From Zygnema cylindricum (Eukaryota; Streptophyta; Zygnematophyceae; Zygnematales; Zygnemataceae): 35,485 bases of DNA. A program made the translations under genes and the position numbers. Positions 1 through 9,707 of the stretch are shown here, piece by piece (the stretch's first letter is position 1; each line of letters starts with the position of its first letter). The stretch is from positions 1-35,485 of the forward strand of contig JBBHKE010002131.1 of NCBI GenBank assembly GCA_037447655.1, read 5' to 3'. Under the pieces are notes generated by a model. The model saw only the letters and a list, made by a program, of their open reading frames with translations, did no database searches and was not told the DNA's origin.

Positions 1-2247
1 ATCGGCATACCTTTCTCTCCTCCCCTTGCTCCACAAATCCTTCGGCTTCTCGCATGAAAATTTCCTCTTCGAACTCTCCATGTAGGAAGGCCGTCTTGAT
101 GTCCATCTGATGCACTTCCATGTCTTCTGCTGCCGCCATACTGAGAAGTATTCGAATAGAGTGAAACCTGACGATCAGAGCAAAAGTCTCCTTGTAGTCA
201 ATTCCCTCTTTCTTGGTAAATCCCTTCGCCACTAACCGAGCCTTGTAGCGCTCAATGGTGTTATCCAGGTTAAGTTTGAATTTGAATACCCATTTACACC
301 CGATTAGTTTCCTATCAGGGGGATAGTTCACCGATTCCCACGTCTTGGCTGTCATAATCGAAGCCATCTCCTCATTAATGGTTGTCTTCCACTGGTTCCT
401 CTCAGGCCATTTCATCGCCTCACCATAAGTTTGGGGTTCATCACGATGAGACAGTTTGGTTGCCTTGTTGTTAACTTGTTTCTCTTGCAGCCTTTTGCTG
501 TTTTTTCTTCCATCCTCAAACTTTAATGCTGGAATGGATTGCTCTTGTGGATTCTTTCACATAGTTTCGACTTCTCCCCTATCCCTTAATCCCTTGTCTA
601 TTTCCACCACGTCTTCCTCTTCGGTTAGACTTGGCACTTGGGATTCCACGGCTGAATCCTCCTCGGTTTGATTTGTACCTGCAAGATCATCACCTTGTCA
701 AAAACCTAGATAGTTAGGAAGCTCAAAGTCATCAGAATTTTATGACTCAAATCTGATTTTGACTGTCTTTGTTTGCTTAAAGGGATCTATGGATTTCCCT
801 TTATCCATGAATACTAGATGTTGTACTATGATTATATCTTCTCTTTTGAGATCATAGACTCTATATCCTTTTACATCTTCATCATATCTTAGCAGATATA
901 CTGGTTTTCCTTTCGGATCCAGCTTCCAATTTGACTGATCTGTGTCTAGGCTGAATACTTGACTACCAAAAACCTTTAAGTGTGAAACATCTGGTTTTCG
1001 GTCGGTCCATCTCTCATAAGGAGTTTGGCTTTTTACTGCCAAGGTAAGAAATCTATTCTTGAGGTAATTTGCACAGTTCATAGCTTCGGCCCAAAATCTC
1101 TTTCCTATTTTTTTATCTGAGAGCATACTTCTACCACTATCACTTAGTGTTCTATTTAACCTCTGGGCTACACCATTGTGGTCAAGATTTTCAGCAATTG
1201 TCATTTGGTGTTGCACTCCATCTTCTCTCAAAAAATCCTCAAACTGATTGGAGGTATACTCTCCCCCATAATCACTTTTTACTCTCTTAATAGGGGTTTC
1301 ATGAAGTTTCTCACACCATGCCTTATATTCCATACAAACATGTGGGGCCTCTGATTAAAAAAAAAAAACACACTTTAGAGTAATGAGACCAATTGTTAGT
1401 GATTGTCATCATAAAACTTTTACCACCAAGTGAGGACTTCCCCAAATATCACTGTGTACCAAGTCTAACACTTATTCCCCTTCATAAATGACTTTATTTG
1501 GGAAGGGTAATCTGTGTGCTTTACCTTGAGCCCAACCACTACAGTCACTTAGGTTTTCACTTTCTCCGAACTAAATTCCTTCCACTATTCCCATCTATTT
1601 CATTTCTTTCAACTTTTCTAAATGCAAATGTCCAAGCCTCTTATGCCACAACATAATATCATGATCACCAACATAGTAAAGTTTCTTTTTTTCATTGCTT
1701 AAGTTCAGCCTAAACATTCGTTGGCTACCTTTTTCAGCGGTGAAATAAACTTCCTCCTCAAAACTAGCAGTAAAGGTTCCCTTCCTAGTGCTAGTCTCAA
1801 AACCCTTATCGTCTAACACATATGTCTAGATGAGGTTTTTGTTTAGATCAGGAATAAAAAACACATCAGAGAATGCCATTAAGGATGTCTTTCCCTCCAC
1901 TAAGACTTTCATATATAATGATCCTACCACAGTAGTAGTGACTACCCTCCCATCCCCATTCTTTATCTCTATGGTGGGAATCTTTCTCATCTAAGTGAAC
2001 AAGTGTTTATCCTAACACATGTGCATGGAGGCACGGGAAACCACAATCCAACCTCCTTCACCTTTGAAACCTCCAAAAGCACTTTTCTGCTTTCGTGGTA
2101 TTTCGACCTCGGTCATCGCTTCCAACTCTTCATCCAGCAAGAACTCACCCTCATCGTCCTTGGATTACGCTTGGTGTACCATAGTCACAAGAGCCTTTTT
2201 ATTTCCCTTTGGAGGTCCACCGATTTGCCCCTCCTTTAAGCGAAGTC
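1..2247 (-). pseudogene. Copia element A pol remnant (protease, integrase, start of reverse transcriptase)
   Basis: Decayed Ty1/copia Pol, read from high to low coordinates. The protease region (about 2000-2240) matches the intact copy at 30091-30720, but the catalytic D-S-G triad reads V-S-R near 2030-2045, so it is dead. The integrase zinc region lies at 1595-1819 and the integrase core at 740-1333. That core keeps the second catalytic Asp in 'KSDYGGEYTS', but the family motif NEVAERLN reads NGVAQRLN, losing the catalytic Glu. Stops follow near 740 and 690. From about 510 down to base 1 the frame is open again and encodes the reverse transcriptase N-terminus ('GCKWVFK', 'ERYKARLVAKGF', 'QMDIKTAFLHGE'). 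It then runs off the window edge before the YVDD box. Position 1 corresponds to about 28288 in element C. Family assignment is secure by alignment to C. Confidence 0.9.
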
Positions 2248-3152
2248 GATTAGCTTAGTGCACTCTGCCATATAGTGCACTGGTTTCTTACAAAAATGAC
2301 ACAAACCCTTGGGAGCCCTTGGTCCAAACTCCTCGGTCTGGTTTTACTGCCTCCCCCATCCATAATCTCCGACCGGTTTCCTAGAATCATAATTCTTCCA
2401 GTCGATATTAGCTGCCAAGGCTTGCCCACTTTTTCCTCCCATTTGGATCTCAATGGTGTTCTCCCAAACGAGAATCATCCCTACCACTGAATTCCATATC
2501 CACCTTGAGATTGGCAAGTCATGCATACGGTTGACTATATTCTCGAACTCATCTGGGAACTTCATGAACAAGCAATTAACCTTCATCTTCTTAGTTTCAA
2601 CCTATCGAGCAGTCTCTAGCTCCATGAAAAGTGTTGCGAGCTCATTACAAAAATCGAACATCTTCCCCCCTTTGAATACATATGCGTTAATTTTATGATC
2701 AGCCAACTGTTATTGCTGAATCGTACCACTTTGGTACATCTTTATGCCCTCTCTGCCTGCAAATGAGGAGATGCAAGCCCTTGAGTAAGATGGCGGAGGA
2801 TGAAGTGTTTTGCCACCATATTGTTCTTGTCCCAGGTATCAGTATTATTCTCCTTATTCCTCGGAATAGGTGACATGAATGCCAAATCGGTTGCTATCGG
2901 TGTGATTGTCTCTTTCTCCTTTCCTTTGTCCACCACATCCCCTTCTTTTGTGTCCTCTGTTGGAGATGCATCTGCATCTATGGTGAATCTACTTCCTTTA
3001 AACCCTGGAGGGATGCCAAGACTGGGTGGACGCCTCACCTGTCCACTCACTATTCCCCAAATCCTTTTCTCACATAGATCTCCTCTCATAATGCTCTCGC
3101 ACTATATAAAGATTGTTCCATTAAAGATGGGCACCCTAGAGGGTGGGCCCAT
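2248..3152 (-). pseudogene. Copia element A gag remnant
   Basis: Capsid/nucleocapsid gene of element A. The likely start is the ATG at complement(3152..3150), giving M-G-P-P-S-R-V-P, and this ATG lies inside the primer-binding site. A stop appears after 'NGTIFI', where element C has a tyrosine. The 2742-3089 stretch holds the N-terminal Gag ('CEKRIWGIVSGQ'), and 2344-2586 the later part ('MKFPDEFENIVNRMHDLP'). A CCHC zinc knuckle, 'CHFCKKPVHYMAEC' (CX2CX4HX4C), is readable near 2264-2310 in another frame, so at least one frameshift separates them. It is co-linear with element C gag. Non-functional. Confidence 0.85.
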
Positions 3153-3156
3153 AACC
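3142..3156 (-). other. Primer-binding site of element A (half tRNA-iMet type)
   Basis: The plus strand reads ggtgggcccataacc, directly abutting the LTR that begins TG at 3157. It equals the anticodon arm of plant initiator tRNA-Met (from memory), so the element RNA would pair with an internal tRNA fragment, not the 3' CCA end. Drosophila copia is primed this way. It is identical to the site of element C. Confidence 0.8.
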
Positions 3157-4030
3157 TGGAACTCTGAGACCTCCATTGGCCCTTTAAGTAAGCAGCTCCT
3201 TCAAAGCCTCTATGATAACCTTGACCCCTTTGTGTTTCAACAAAAAAAACCACCACCTTGGCAGTCAAAAGCTTTGACCACCTCCACTCATGTGAAGGTA
3301 AGACTCCCCTAAGTTGATAGCAGGAAGAATCTTTGAATTTTCTCCATTGAGAAGTAAGTTTTGGAGGGTCAAAATTTACCTTTTGTACAAAAGCTCTCTT
3401 GGAGAGAGGGTCATATCTTCCATATTTTCTTAAGTCCTATCTCTCGCTAAGACTTTATCTACTGAAGTACGGCACCAATCAAAATACTGTGTCGCATAGA
3501 AAGGTACAAGTGGAGGTATACCTTCTATTTGGCAATTGTACGACATGGCAAACCAGTTGACACATTTCATATCTAGATTCATTCTTGTAATCCTCGAAGA
3601 TGTTGTTATCCAATGCGGTCGTGCCACGTGTCAATCGATGTGGCGATGACCGAAAACCACCAAAATCTTATTCCGCGATCTCGGCATCTTTCACAACTGT
3701 CCAATCAAAATCGGGTTTTAATCGTAGCCGTCATAAATTGTTGCGCGATATATATTTAGCTTTCAAAATAAAATGCCCGGTATCCATTTTGGAACCTTTC
3801 TATACTCCGTACTTTAGAAACTTGTATCCATGCGCGACGTCTATAGTTTCACTTTAATGAATTAGTTCACGCTTCACAGTTTATATATTTGTCAAACCCT
3901 ATATGTTTCAGCACCGATCCTAGACTATAGGATAAAGCTACCGTCTGTTTCAGACTTGATGGACGGCAGGTACCAGGATCACATCGTAGGTCGTCAAGTA
4001 TATTTTGGTATATCTACCAAAACCTACCAC
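3157..4030 (-). repeat. 5' LTR of copia element A (distal end not resolved)
   Basis: Starts TG at 3157 next to the primer-binding site and aligns block by block with the LTRs of element C. Shared landmarks are 'gacctccat', 'ctctcttggagagaggg', 'gccacgtgtca' with 'gatgtggcgat', 'gatcgtagccgt'-like sequence and 'ggcaggtaccaggatc'. Divergence from C is much greater than between the two C LTRs, so this is an older or separate subfamily. A tRNA-like block lies at about 3921-3990 on the plus strand. Similarity fades after about 4000 and I could not find the expected ...ACA terminus, so the outer end is approximate. Confidence 0.75.
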
Positions 4031-5141
4031 CTGTCTCTCTATCTCGTAAGCAGCATTATCATGCCGTATTACGTCGGCGCAATTAATTATTTTTAAGCAC
4101 ATGGAAATGGTCATTCGAATGGGACGCCACACTATTTTAAACGTGGGTACGTTTCAGTGACGACATGGCCGTACAAATTCTAGACAGAAGGCGTGAAACC
4201 CGCGGACGATTTGGATTCCATACGCGAAATCGACAGTCGCCGGAATTCCACGAACGAACTTAATTTGCCGGCCGGAATTTCCACGAACCACTTTGAGTTT
4301 TCGTCTTTACAACTGGTGACGTGAAATGTCGATCAACATAATTTACACGTACCACCTTTGACACGAATGTGAATCCACGGCCACAAAGGATGCAAAGGAA
4401 CGGACAATTCGGATTCAGTCTGCACACGGCGACGCAATTGGTTAATTTCAAGTCGTGGACCCTTGGAGGTCGCACGCATTCACATGTAGCGTAGGAAGGG
4501 TTTTTATCCGCAAGTTGTAGATTTTGTAACGTAAGGCATACGATTATACTCGCCTATTGGTCAGAATCCAAACTAGGAGAAAACACCTACATAAAACGCA
4601 TGCATTCGTAGTAAGGTAGACTCTCAGCTATAAACTTTGTACTTAGCGAATTTTAGGTGAATTCTGTGCTCTCAATTTCAAGAGCACACGAGTTCTCTTT
4701 TTGGAAGATTTAACCTAAACTTTTATTATTTTCTTGTGAAATTGTCAGGACAGGTTTAGTGACTATTTTTGTGGTCATTAAACATTATGCTGCCTAGCTC
4801 GCTCTCACCTTTCTTTGTAATCTGCCTTCTAATTTAGTCTACGCGGCTCACGCCGAAGCCTAACCGATTTCCGTTCACTTCTTCTCTCTTCATATCAAGT
4901 GGATAGAGGCTCAGTTTTCTATCTCAAGTTGTTGGTGAACCCTAGATTGTGATTGGACTGTTTTGGGTTTGCTTTGTGGTTGTTTGGTGATAGTGGATTA
5001 GGGTTGACTTTTTTTATTTGTTTTGTTTCAGTCTATGTGTTGTGATATTTAGGTTAAATATTTATTTATTGAAATCTTATAAGGAGTATAAACTGACCAA
5101 GGAGCCTAGTGGCTATCCGTTGGCTTAATATTCCTGTGCTC

Positions 5142-5211
5142 TTGAAATTGTCTCTTTCTCTTCTATTTTTTGCAATTTGAAATTGTCTCTTTTTCTTCTA
5201 TTTTTTGCAAT
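5142..5211. repeat. Two-copy tandem repeat, 35-bp period
   Basis: The unit starting 'ttgaaattgtctcttt' and ending in a tail like 'ttttttgcaa' occurs at 5142 and again at 5177 with one difference. A partial third unit ('ttgaaattgtcagttttt') follows near 5240. Confidence 0.85.
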
Positions 5212-5503
5212 TTGACATTTTCAGTTTTTCTCCATAATTTGAAATTGTCAGTTTTTCTAAGTTTCTTTATTCCTTGTGTCAATTGGTTGTTCTGTCTAGT
5301 TTTTGTTAATTTGTCTGTATGTTTAGATTTTTGCTATGCTTTATTTTCATTTTATTTGTTGTCTAGTTTGTTTTTGAGTTGTTGAATCTGAGATTGCTGA
5401 ACTGTCCGGTATCGTTTTCTCTTCTTTCTTCCTTCCGAATTAACTCAAAATAACACCTAGCAAACTTAAACAAATAAAAACTTACAAAAAAAAAAAACCC
5501 TTA

Positions 5504-5505
<2 letters not shown>

Positions 5506-5568
<63 letters not shown>
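5506..5568. repeat. (AT)n microsatellite
   Basis: About 31 uninterrupted AT dinucleotides, preceded by a short poly-A and 'cccttaag'. Simple repeat in the non-coding stretch upstream of the gypsy gag. Confidence 0.98.
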
Positions 5569-5570
<2 letters not shown>

Positions 5571-6617
5571 TTGCACGAATTATCACATAAAATTACCATT
5601 GTTTTATAGTCGGGCAAAGCGTGGCATAGTGTTGATACGCGTGCCCTAACAGGCAACTAACTAAGTTGGCAATTGAGATGTGGTGTCTACTCGACAATTT
5701 GGAGTGGAGATAGTGGAGCTGATTCATTTTTGGGAGCTCTGCAAAACTCCGGTTGGAGCAAACAACTGCAGTTCACCCTTGGTAATCACCAGATCGCTAA
5801 GAGTGGTTTGTAAGTTCACGATGCCTTACGGGTGCCGGCGTGTGTCAGGATAGTTGTCGATTGTTTAGAGGGTACGTGAGTGGATTGGGTCCATCTGGAC
5901 CTAATTGTATTGAGCATTTGCACTATCCACGCTTTCCATGCTTTTCATCTGGCCGTGAGTGGCCTTGTGTTTTCTCTTGTTGTCTGTTTGGCATGGAATT
6001 TTATTGTTAGATCTGGTCGTTGGTGGCCTTGGATAGAACTATTTTCTGCATGTTAAGCTTTAGATCTGCACCTCCGGGTGTTTTTTTAGCAATTTTTCGC
6101 CTTTATAGATCTGGCCTTTTAGCCTTGCCCACTCGCTTGCAGTGTAGAGGTTTTGGTAAAAGTGACCTCTTGAACTACATCTTGCCATCGTGGCCTTGTT
6201 AGAGACTCTTTGAGATTGTTGCCTACGTATGTGGTATGGTTTGGCATTTGTAGCACCTCGTATAGGGCGTATCCATTAGCGGATTAGTTGTTATCTCAGT
6301 CATATTTATGCCCACTGATTAGGATAATCTTGACCACTTATACGGATACTACACGTAGTGGTGGAACTTTCTGGTCATCAAATTTCGATCAATCAAATTT
6401 ATCAAATTCGGTTCCTTTGACATTAAGTCTTTTAATTGAATCTATAGCGTCCTCTACTCGTTCAAATTTAACCACAGTCTCATCTTTGTCATTCATACTT
6501 TCCACGCTATTTGTGGAAGAGGTTGATAAAGAAAGGGAACCCGATTCAGATTTCCTTTCTTTTAGGTCTCCGTTAGCACCGATTCAGGCTTTCAATCCGA
6601 CCAACTCGTCTCTTTTG

Positions 6618-7702
6618 ATGGCCTCCACATCGGAAGGCACTCTTGGTAAACTCTAATTTTGCTTTTCCGGAATGAAGGATACTATGAGTTTATCTCATTT
6701 TCGAATGCAATTCGACACTGAAATGCGAGATCTAGCTTTCCGTTATCAAGATAGATTTGACATGCGGGTCGTTTCCTCCTTTCTCGGGCGTTACCTTCGG
6801 GGGTCTGCCCTTACCTTATATTCCCGCAAGTATGATGTCATACTTGCGATGACTAAATATTCTCCACAATTCGCTGGTACGCATGAGGTCATAGGTCAAG
6901 CACAAATTCCAAATCAAGCTGCTATTCCCAAGGTCTTAGATGCGCTTGGCAATGTTTTTTACCCGGCTGAGGCGGAGGTTCCCCACCAATTTGCCATTCA
7001 GCCCGAGCCGCCGTCCCCGCACGACACAAGATGACTATTCCGTTTCCAGACCCTCTCCCCATAATGTCTAAATTGTTATAAGAGGAGTATCGCATGCAAA
7101 ATCCTGACCAAGTTAAGGAATTAATGAATTTTGAGCGTAAACCGAGCGAAACTGCCCCCGCTTTACGAGCCCGCATGGAGACCTTGCGGGAAACGTTACC
7201 CGATTTGATATCAAATGCCGAAGCTGTCCAGAAGTTTGTTGGACAGTTTCCTTTCCAGTTAAAGAAATTTATTCAAAACCATCTTACCCAAACATATGGT
7301 CTCAAATTTACGTTCGACCAGGCAACTCAATACGCCGTAGAATACGAGATGACGAATTGTTGGTGGGAGGCCCACGATCGACCAAAAACCCCTCAAAAAG
7401 AACCTAACCCTTTCAATTCCCCAAATCCTCGTAACTTGGGGCCAAATAATCGGCCACCAAGGGTCCTAGCCATGGGGACCCATCCAAATCAACCATCCAA
7501 TCGGATTTGTTTCCGATGTGGCAAGATTGGGAATGATGCTCAGATGTGCCTTGATAAATCTGCGACTTGTACACACTGCATACAGACGAGCCACTTTGTG
7601 AATCGTTGTCACATGAAAAACCCTAAATTTTCATATCAAAATCAGATTCGAAATGGTGGCATACAAGCTAGATCTGTTAAAGAAGTCCAACCTGTTAAAT
7701 AG
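6618..7702 (+). pseudogene. Gypsy Gag remnant with two zinc knuckles
   Basis: Likely start ATG at 6618 ('MASTSEGTLGKL'), with an in-frame TAA at 6654-6656. The frame then continues into 'MSLSHFRMQFDTEMRDLAFRY', a retrotransposon-Gag-like segment, up to 7034. A frameshift near 7040-7090 moves to the 7094-7702 frame, which holds the capsid C-terminal region ('ALRARMETLRETLPDL', 'QNHLTQTYGLKF'). Two nucleocapsid knuckles follow. The first, 'CFRCGKIGNDAQMC', has Asn where His is expected. The second, 'CTHCIQTSHFVNRC', is a perfect CX2CX4HX4C. A stop at 7700 ends the frame. The 7727-8119 stretch is probably the linker to protease, with several frame changes. Confidence 0.8.
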
Positions 7703-8106
7703 CTAAAAAAAAACTCTCCACTTAAAGTGTCTTGGAGAGAAAAAGAAAGAGAGGAAATGCAAACTCAAATGGTCGTTATGATCAAAGACCAATTTGCAGC
7801 CCTTATGGCTCAAATGAAACCGCCGACTCACCTAACTGGTATGGCTCGTACAGTTGTCCACCTTCCCACGCTAGCTGGTCGAGTTTTACGATATTCAACC
7901 ATTCAAAAGCGGGCAACCACGTTTGACAAGTGGACATTGGTCACAATCACGAGGGTAAACTGTCTAGAACACATCTACCATTATCATTTTCTAAAGAAAC
8001 CACAACCAATTTGCCCAAAACAGCTTCCACCATCACGGCTGAAGCACTCACAATTCTTGACCGCTCTATTCAGGACATCCATTAGGTTAAAGAAAAATTA
8101 TGTATT

Positions 8107-8660
8107 TTGTCTACTATGATTTCCGATTCACCCAACCTAAAAACTACGGTCACATCCATCCCATTTGCAGCATTACAGGCTTTACAAATGAATTGTAATC
8201 TTGACGCTCTTAGGCCTATCTCTACCAACGAGTGTAGTTCACTTGACCCACACATTAGTTTTCTAGATAATGGGAACGGTGCATTTTCAGTCAATGGTGT
8301 CATACCGTAATTACCACTTATGGACACCGGTGCAAAACTAGTTATTTTGGGGTCATCTTTTGCACTGAAACTAGGTCTGACAGCTGATAAACTTCAGTCC
8401 ACTTCCACATGTTTACTCACCTCACCGGAAACAACCGAACCAGTTTTGCGTATTACAAAAGATCCACTCTGTTTTAGGTTTCAAAATGGTACAGAATCTG
8501 ATTTTGCGGAAGTTTGTGCTCACGCATTGGTCACCAAATATATTGATTACGAGTGTTTAGTGGGGCAAGATGTGATTTTTAGAGTAGGAGGCGGCGTTGA
8601 TATGTACGATCAGAATTTTTCTTACCGTCCTACCAGTTATCCGGAAAAGAAAATCTTTCT
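8107..8660 (+). pseudogene. Gypsy aspartic protease
   Basis: Retroviral-type protease domain of the gypsy polyprotein. The catalytic motif D-T-G-A is intact at 8323-8334 ('MDTGAKLVILGSSFALKLGL'). Upstream, in the frame from 8107, lies 'NGNGAFSVNGVIP', the expected N-terminal strand, ending in a stop at 8308-8310. The C-terminal part contains 'DYECLVGQDVIFRVGGGVDM', the conserved late strand of gypsy proteases, followed by 'YDQNFSYRP'. The downstream frame stays open into the methyltransferase domain, so the two were parts of one polyprotein. Confidence 0.8.
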
Positions 8661-8961
8661 CCCTCTAATTTCAACACGCCAACCAATACCCATTATGACT
8701 CACGCATCCCAATTTGTCCCTGCTTATTCTGGAAATTCAGTGGGATTTGAAAATTTTCAATCTCTTTCCGCAGAGGAAATTCTGCCCGACAGTCCTTCTT
8801 TGCCTGAACTTTTCGATAATCCAGGTTTTATAATTGATTCTCGCGAGTTTGATCACATCTACAAACACACACTTCAGATTCCTTTATCGAGGGTTCCACC
8901 TCTTCCTCTTATTTATGTAGATCCTTCCGGTTTTCTTCCCATTAATTGGAAACCAATTCAG

Positions 8962-9707
8962 GTCAAACCTCATCAAGATGGTCTAGTCATTTTAGACCTA
9001 TTTGCAGGCATAGGTACCTCTCTACTCTCATGCCTTTGCAACACATTACTTATCAAGCAGTTCTACACAGTTGACACTAACCCTTTAGCTCGAAAAGCCC
9101 AAACACATCACTCTAATCTTTTACACGGACAATATCCACATCTTTTCCCTAAATCTGCCTTTGCTCACATGAGTACAACCTTACCTCAAGATATTTGTTT
9201 GATAGGTAACCAACACCTTCTCGATGTGGAACCAATCAATCTTCTCTTTGCCAGTTGGGAGTATCAACGAATGTCACGAGCAGGCAAAGGTCTAGGCTTA
9301 GCTGACCCTCGCACTTTGAATTACTTCGTATGGTGCATTTTTTGCAATCATTTGATAGACCATTGGGATATATTTTGGAAAACGTGACAGTCTATAACGA
9401 TCATCGACTTACGGTGTTAGCTGATTACAAACGCATAGAAGCATTAATTAGTCCTCCTCTTATCATTGATGCCGCTCGCTACGTGTCGTTAGCTCATCGG
9501 ACCAACTTGATTGATATTGAACGCCTTAGAGAAGGAAATCTTTCAGTAAGACTTTTTTTTACAGTTATCCAGACTGCACTTCTTCTATTTCACAAAGTCC
9601 AAGCATGCCTGCACCGATATCACCCACCGAATTAAAACATCAACGTCTCAGGTCAACCACTAAAAGTTCCCCTTACTCTAATGTCTTATCCCCACTCTCA
9701 CGCTTTT
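8962..9707 (+). pseudogene. C5 cytosine DNA methyltransferase, N-terminal and central part
   Basis: Catalytic domain of a cytosine-5 DNA methyltransferase inside the gypsy polyprotein. It transfers a methyl group from S-adenosylmethionine to cytosine. Motif I (SAM binding) is 'LDLFAGIGTSLL', with the Asp codon at 8995. Motif II is 'YTVDTNPLARKA'. The motif IV region reads 'SWEYQRMSRAGKGLGLADPR': the catalytic Pro-Cys is replaced by Glu-Tyr (codons 9259-9264), so this copy is dead. A frameshift near 9360 leads into motif VI, 'YILENV' (ENV at 9378-9386), and then a motif VIII-like 'SLAHRTNLID'. The last stretch before the insertion reads 'VPLTLMSYPHSHAF' in another frame. The domain is cut at 9707 by element B and resumes at 13963. 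Assignment rests on four ordered motifs. Confidence 0.88.

Larger units (their letters stand above)
4031..6287. other. Non-coding stretch between element A and the gypsy gag
   Basis: No credible coding sequence. The 4031-4560 part is mixed-composition DNA with repeated 'ccacgaac' words near 4230-4290. A TATA-like 'gctataaact' at about 4627 followed by pyrimidine-rich DNA suggests a promoter or leader. From 5947 to 6200 a degenerate word resembling 'atctggccgtgagtggcc' recurs about four times. This could be the gypsy 5' LTR and leader, but no matching 3' copy is present after 17620 and no primer-binding site is recognisable, so it stays unassigned. Confidence 0.5.

Noticed and set aside
456-671. 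Plus-strand open frame of 71 codons
   Set aside because: It is the antisense shadow of the copia pol linker. The same shadow recurs at 28752-28958 opposite element C.
2800-3312. Plus-strand open frame of 170 codons starting MKCFATILFL
   Set aside because: It lies opposite copia A gag and crosses the primer-binding site into the LTR. The equivalent frame in C (31108-31482) is also only a shadow.
5506-5568. AT repeat as a possible replication origin or cruciform element
   Set aside because: An ordinary microsatellite; nothing around it supports a specific role.
8962-9707. Methyltransferase as a host gene into which a gypsy element inserted
   Set aside because: The open frame runs without a break from the protease motif into the methyltransferase motif, and RT follows directly after motif X, so it is part of the element.
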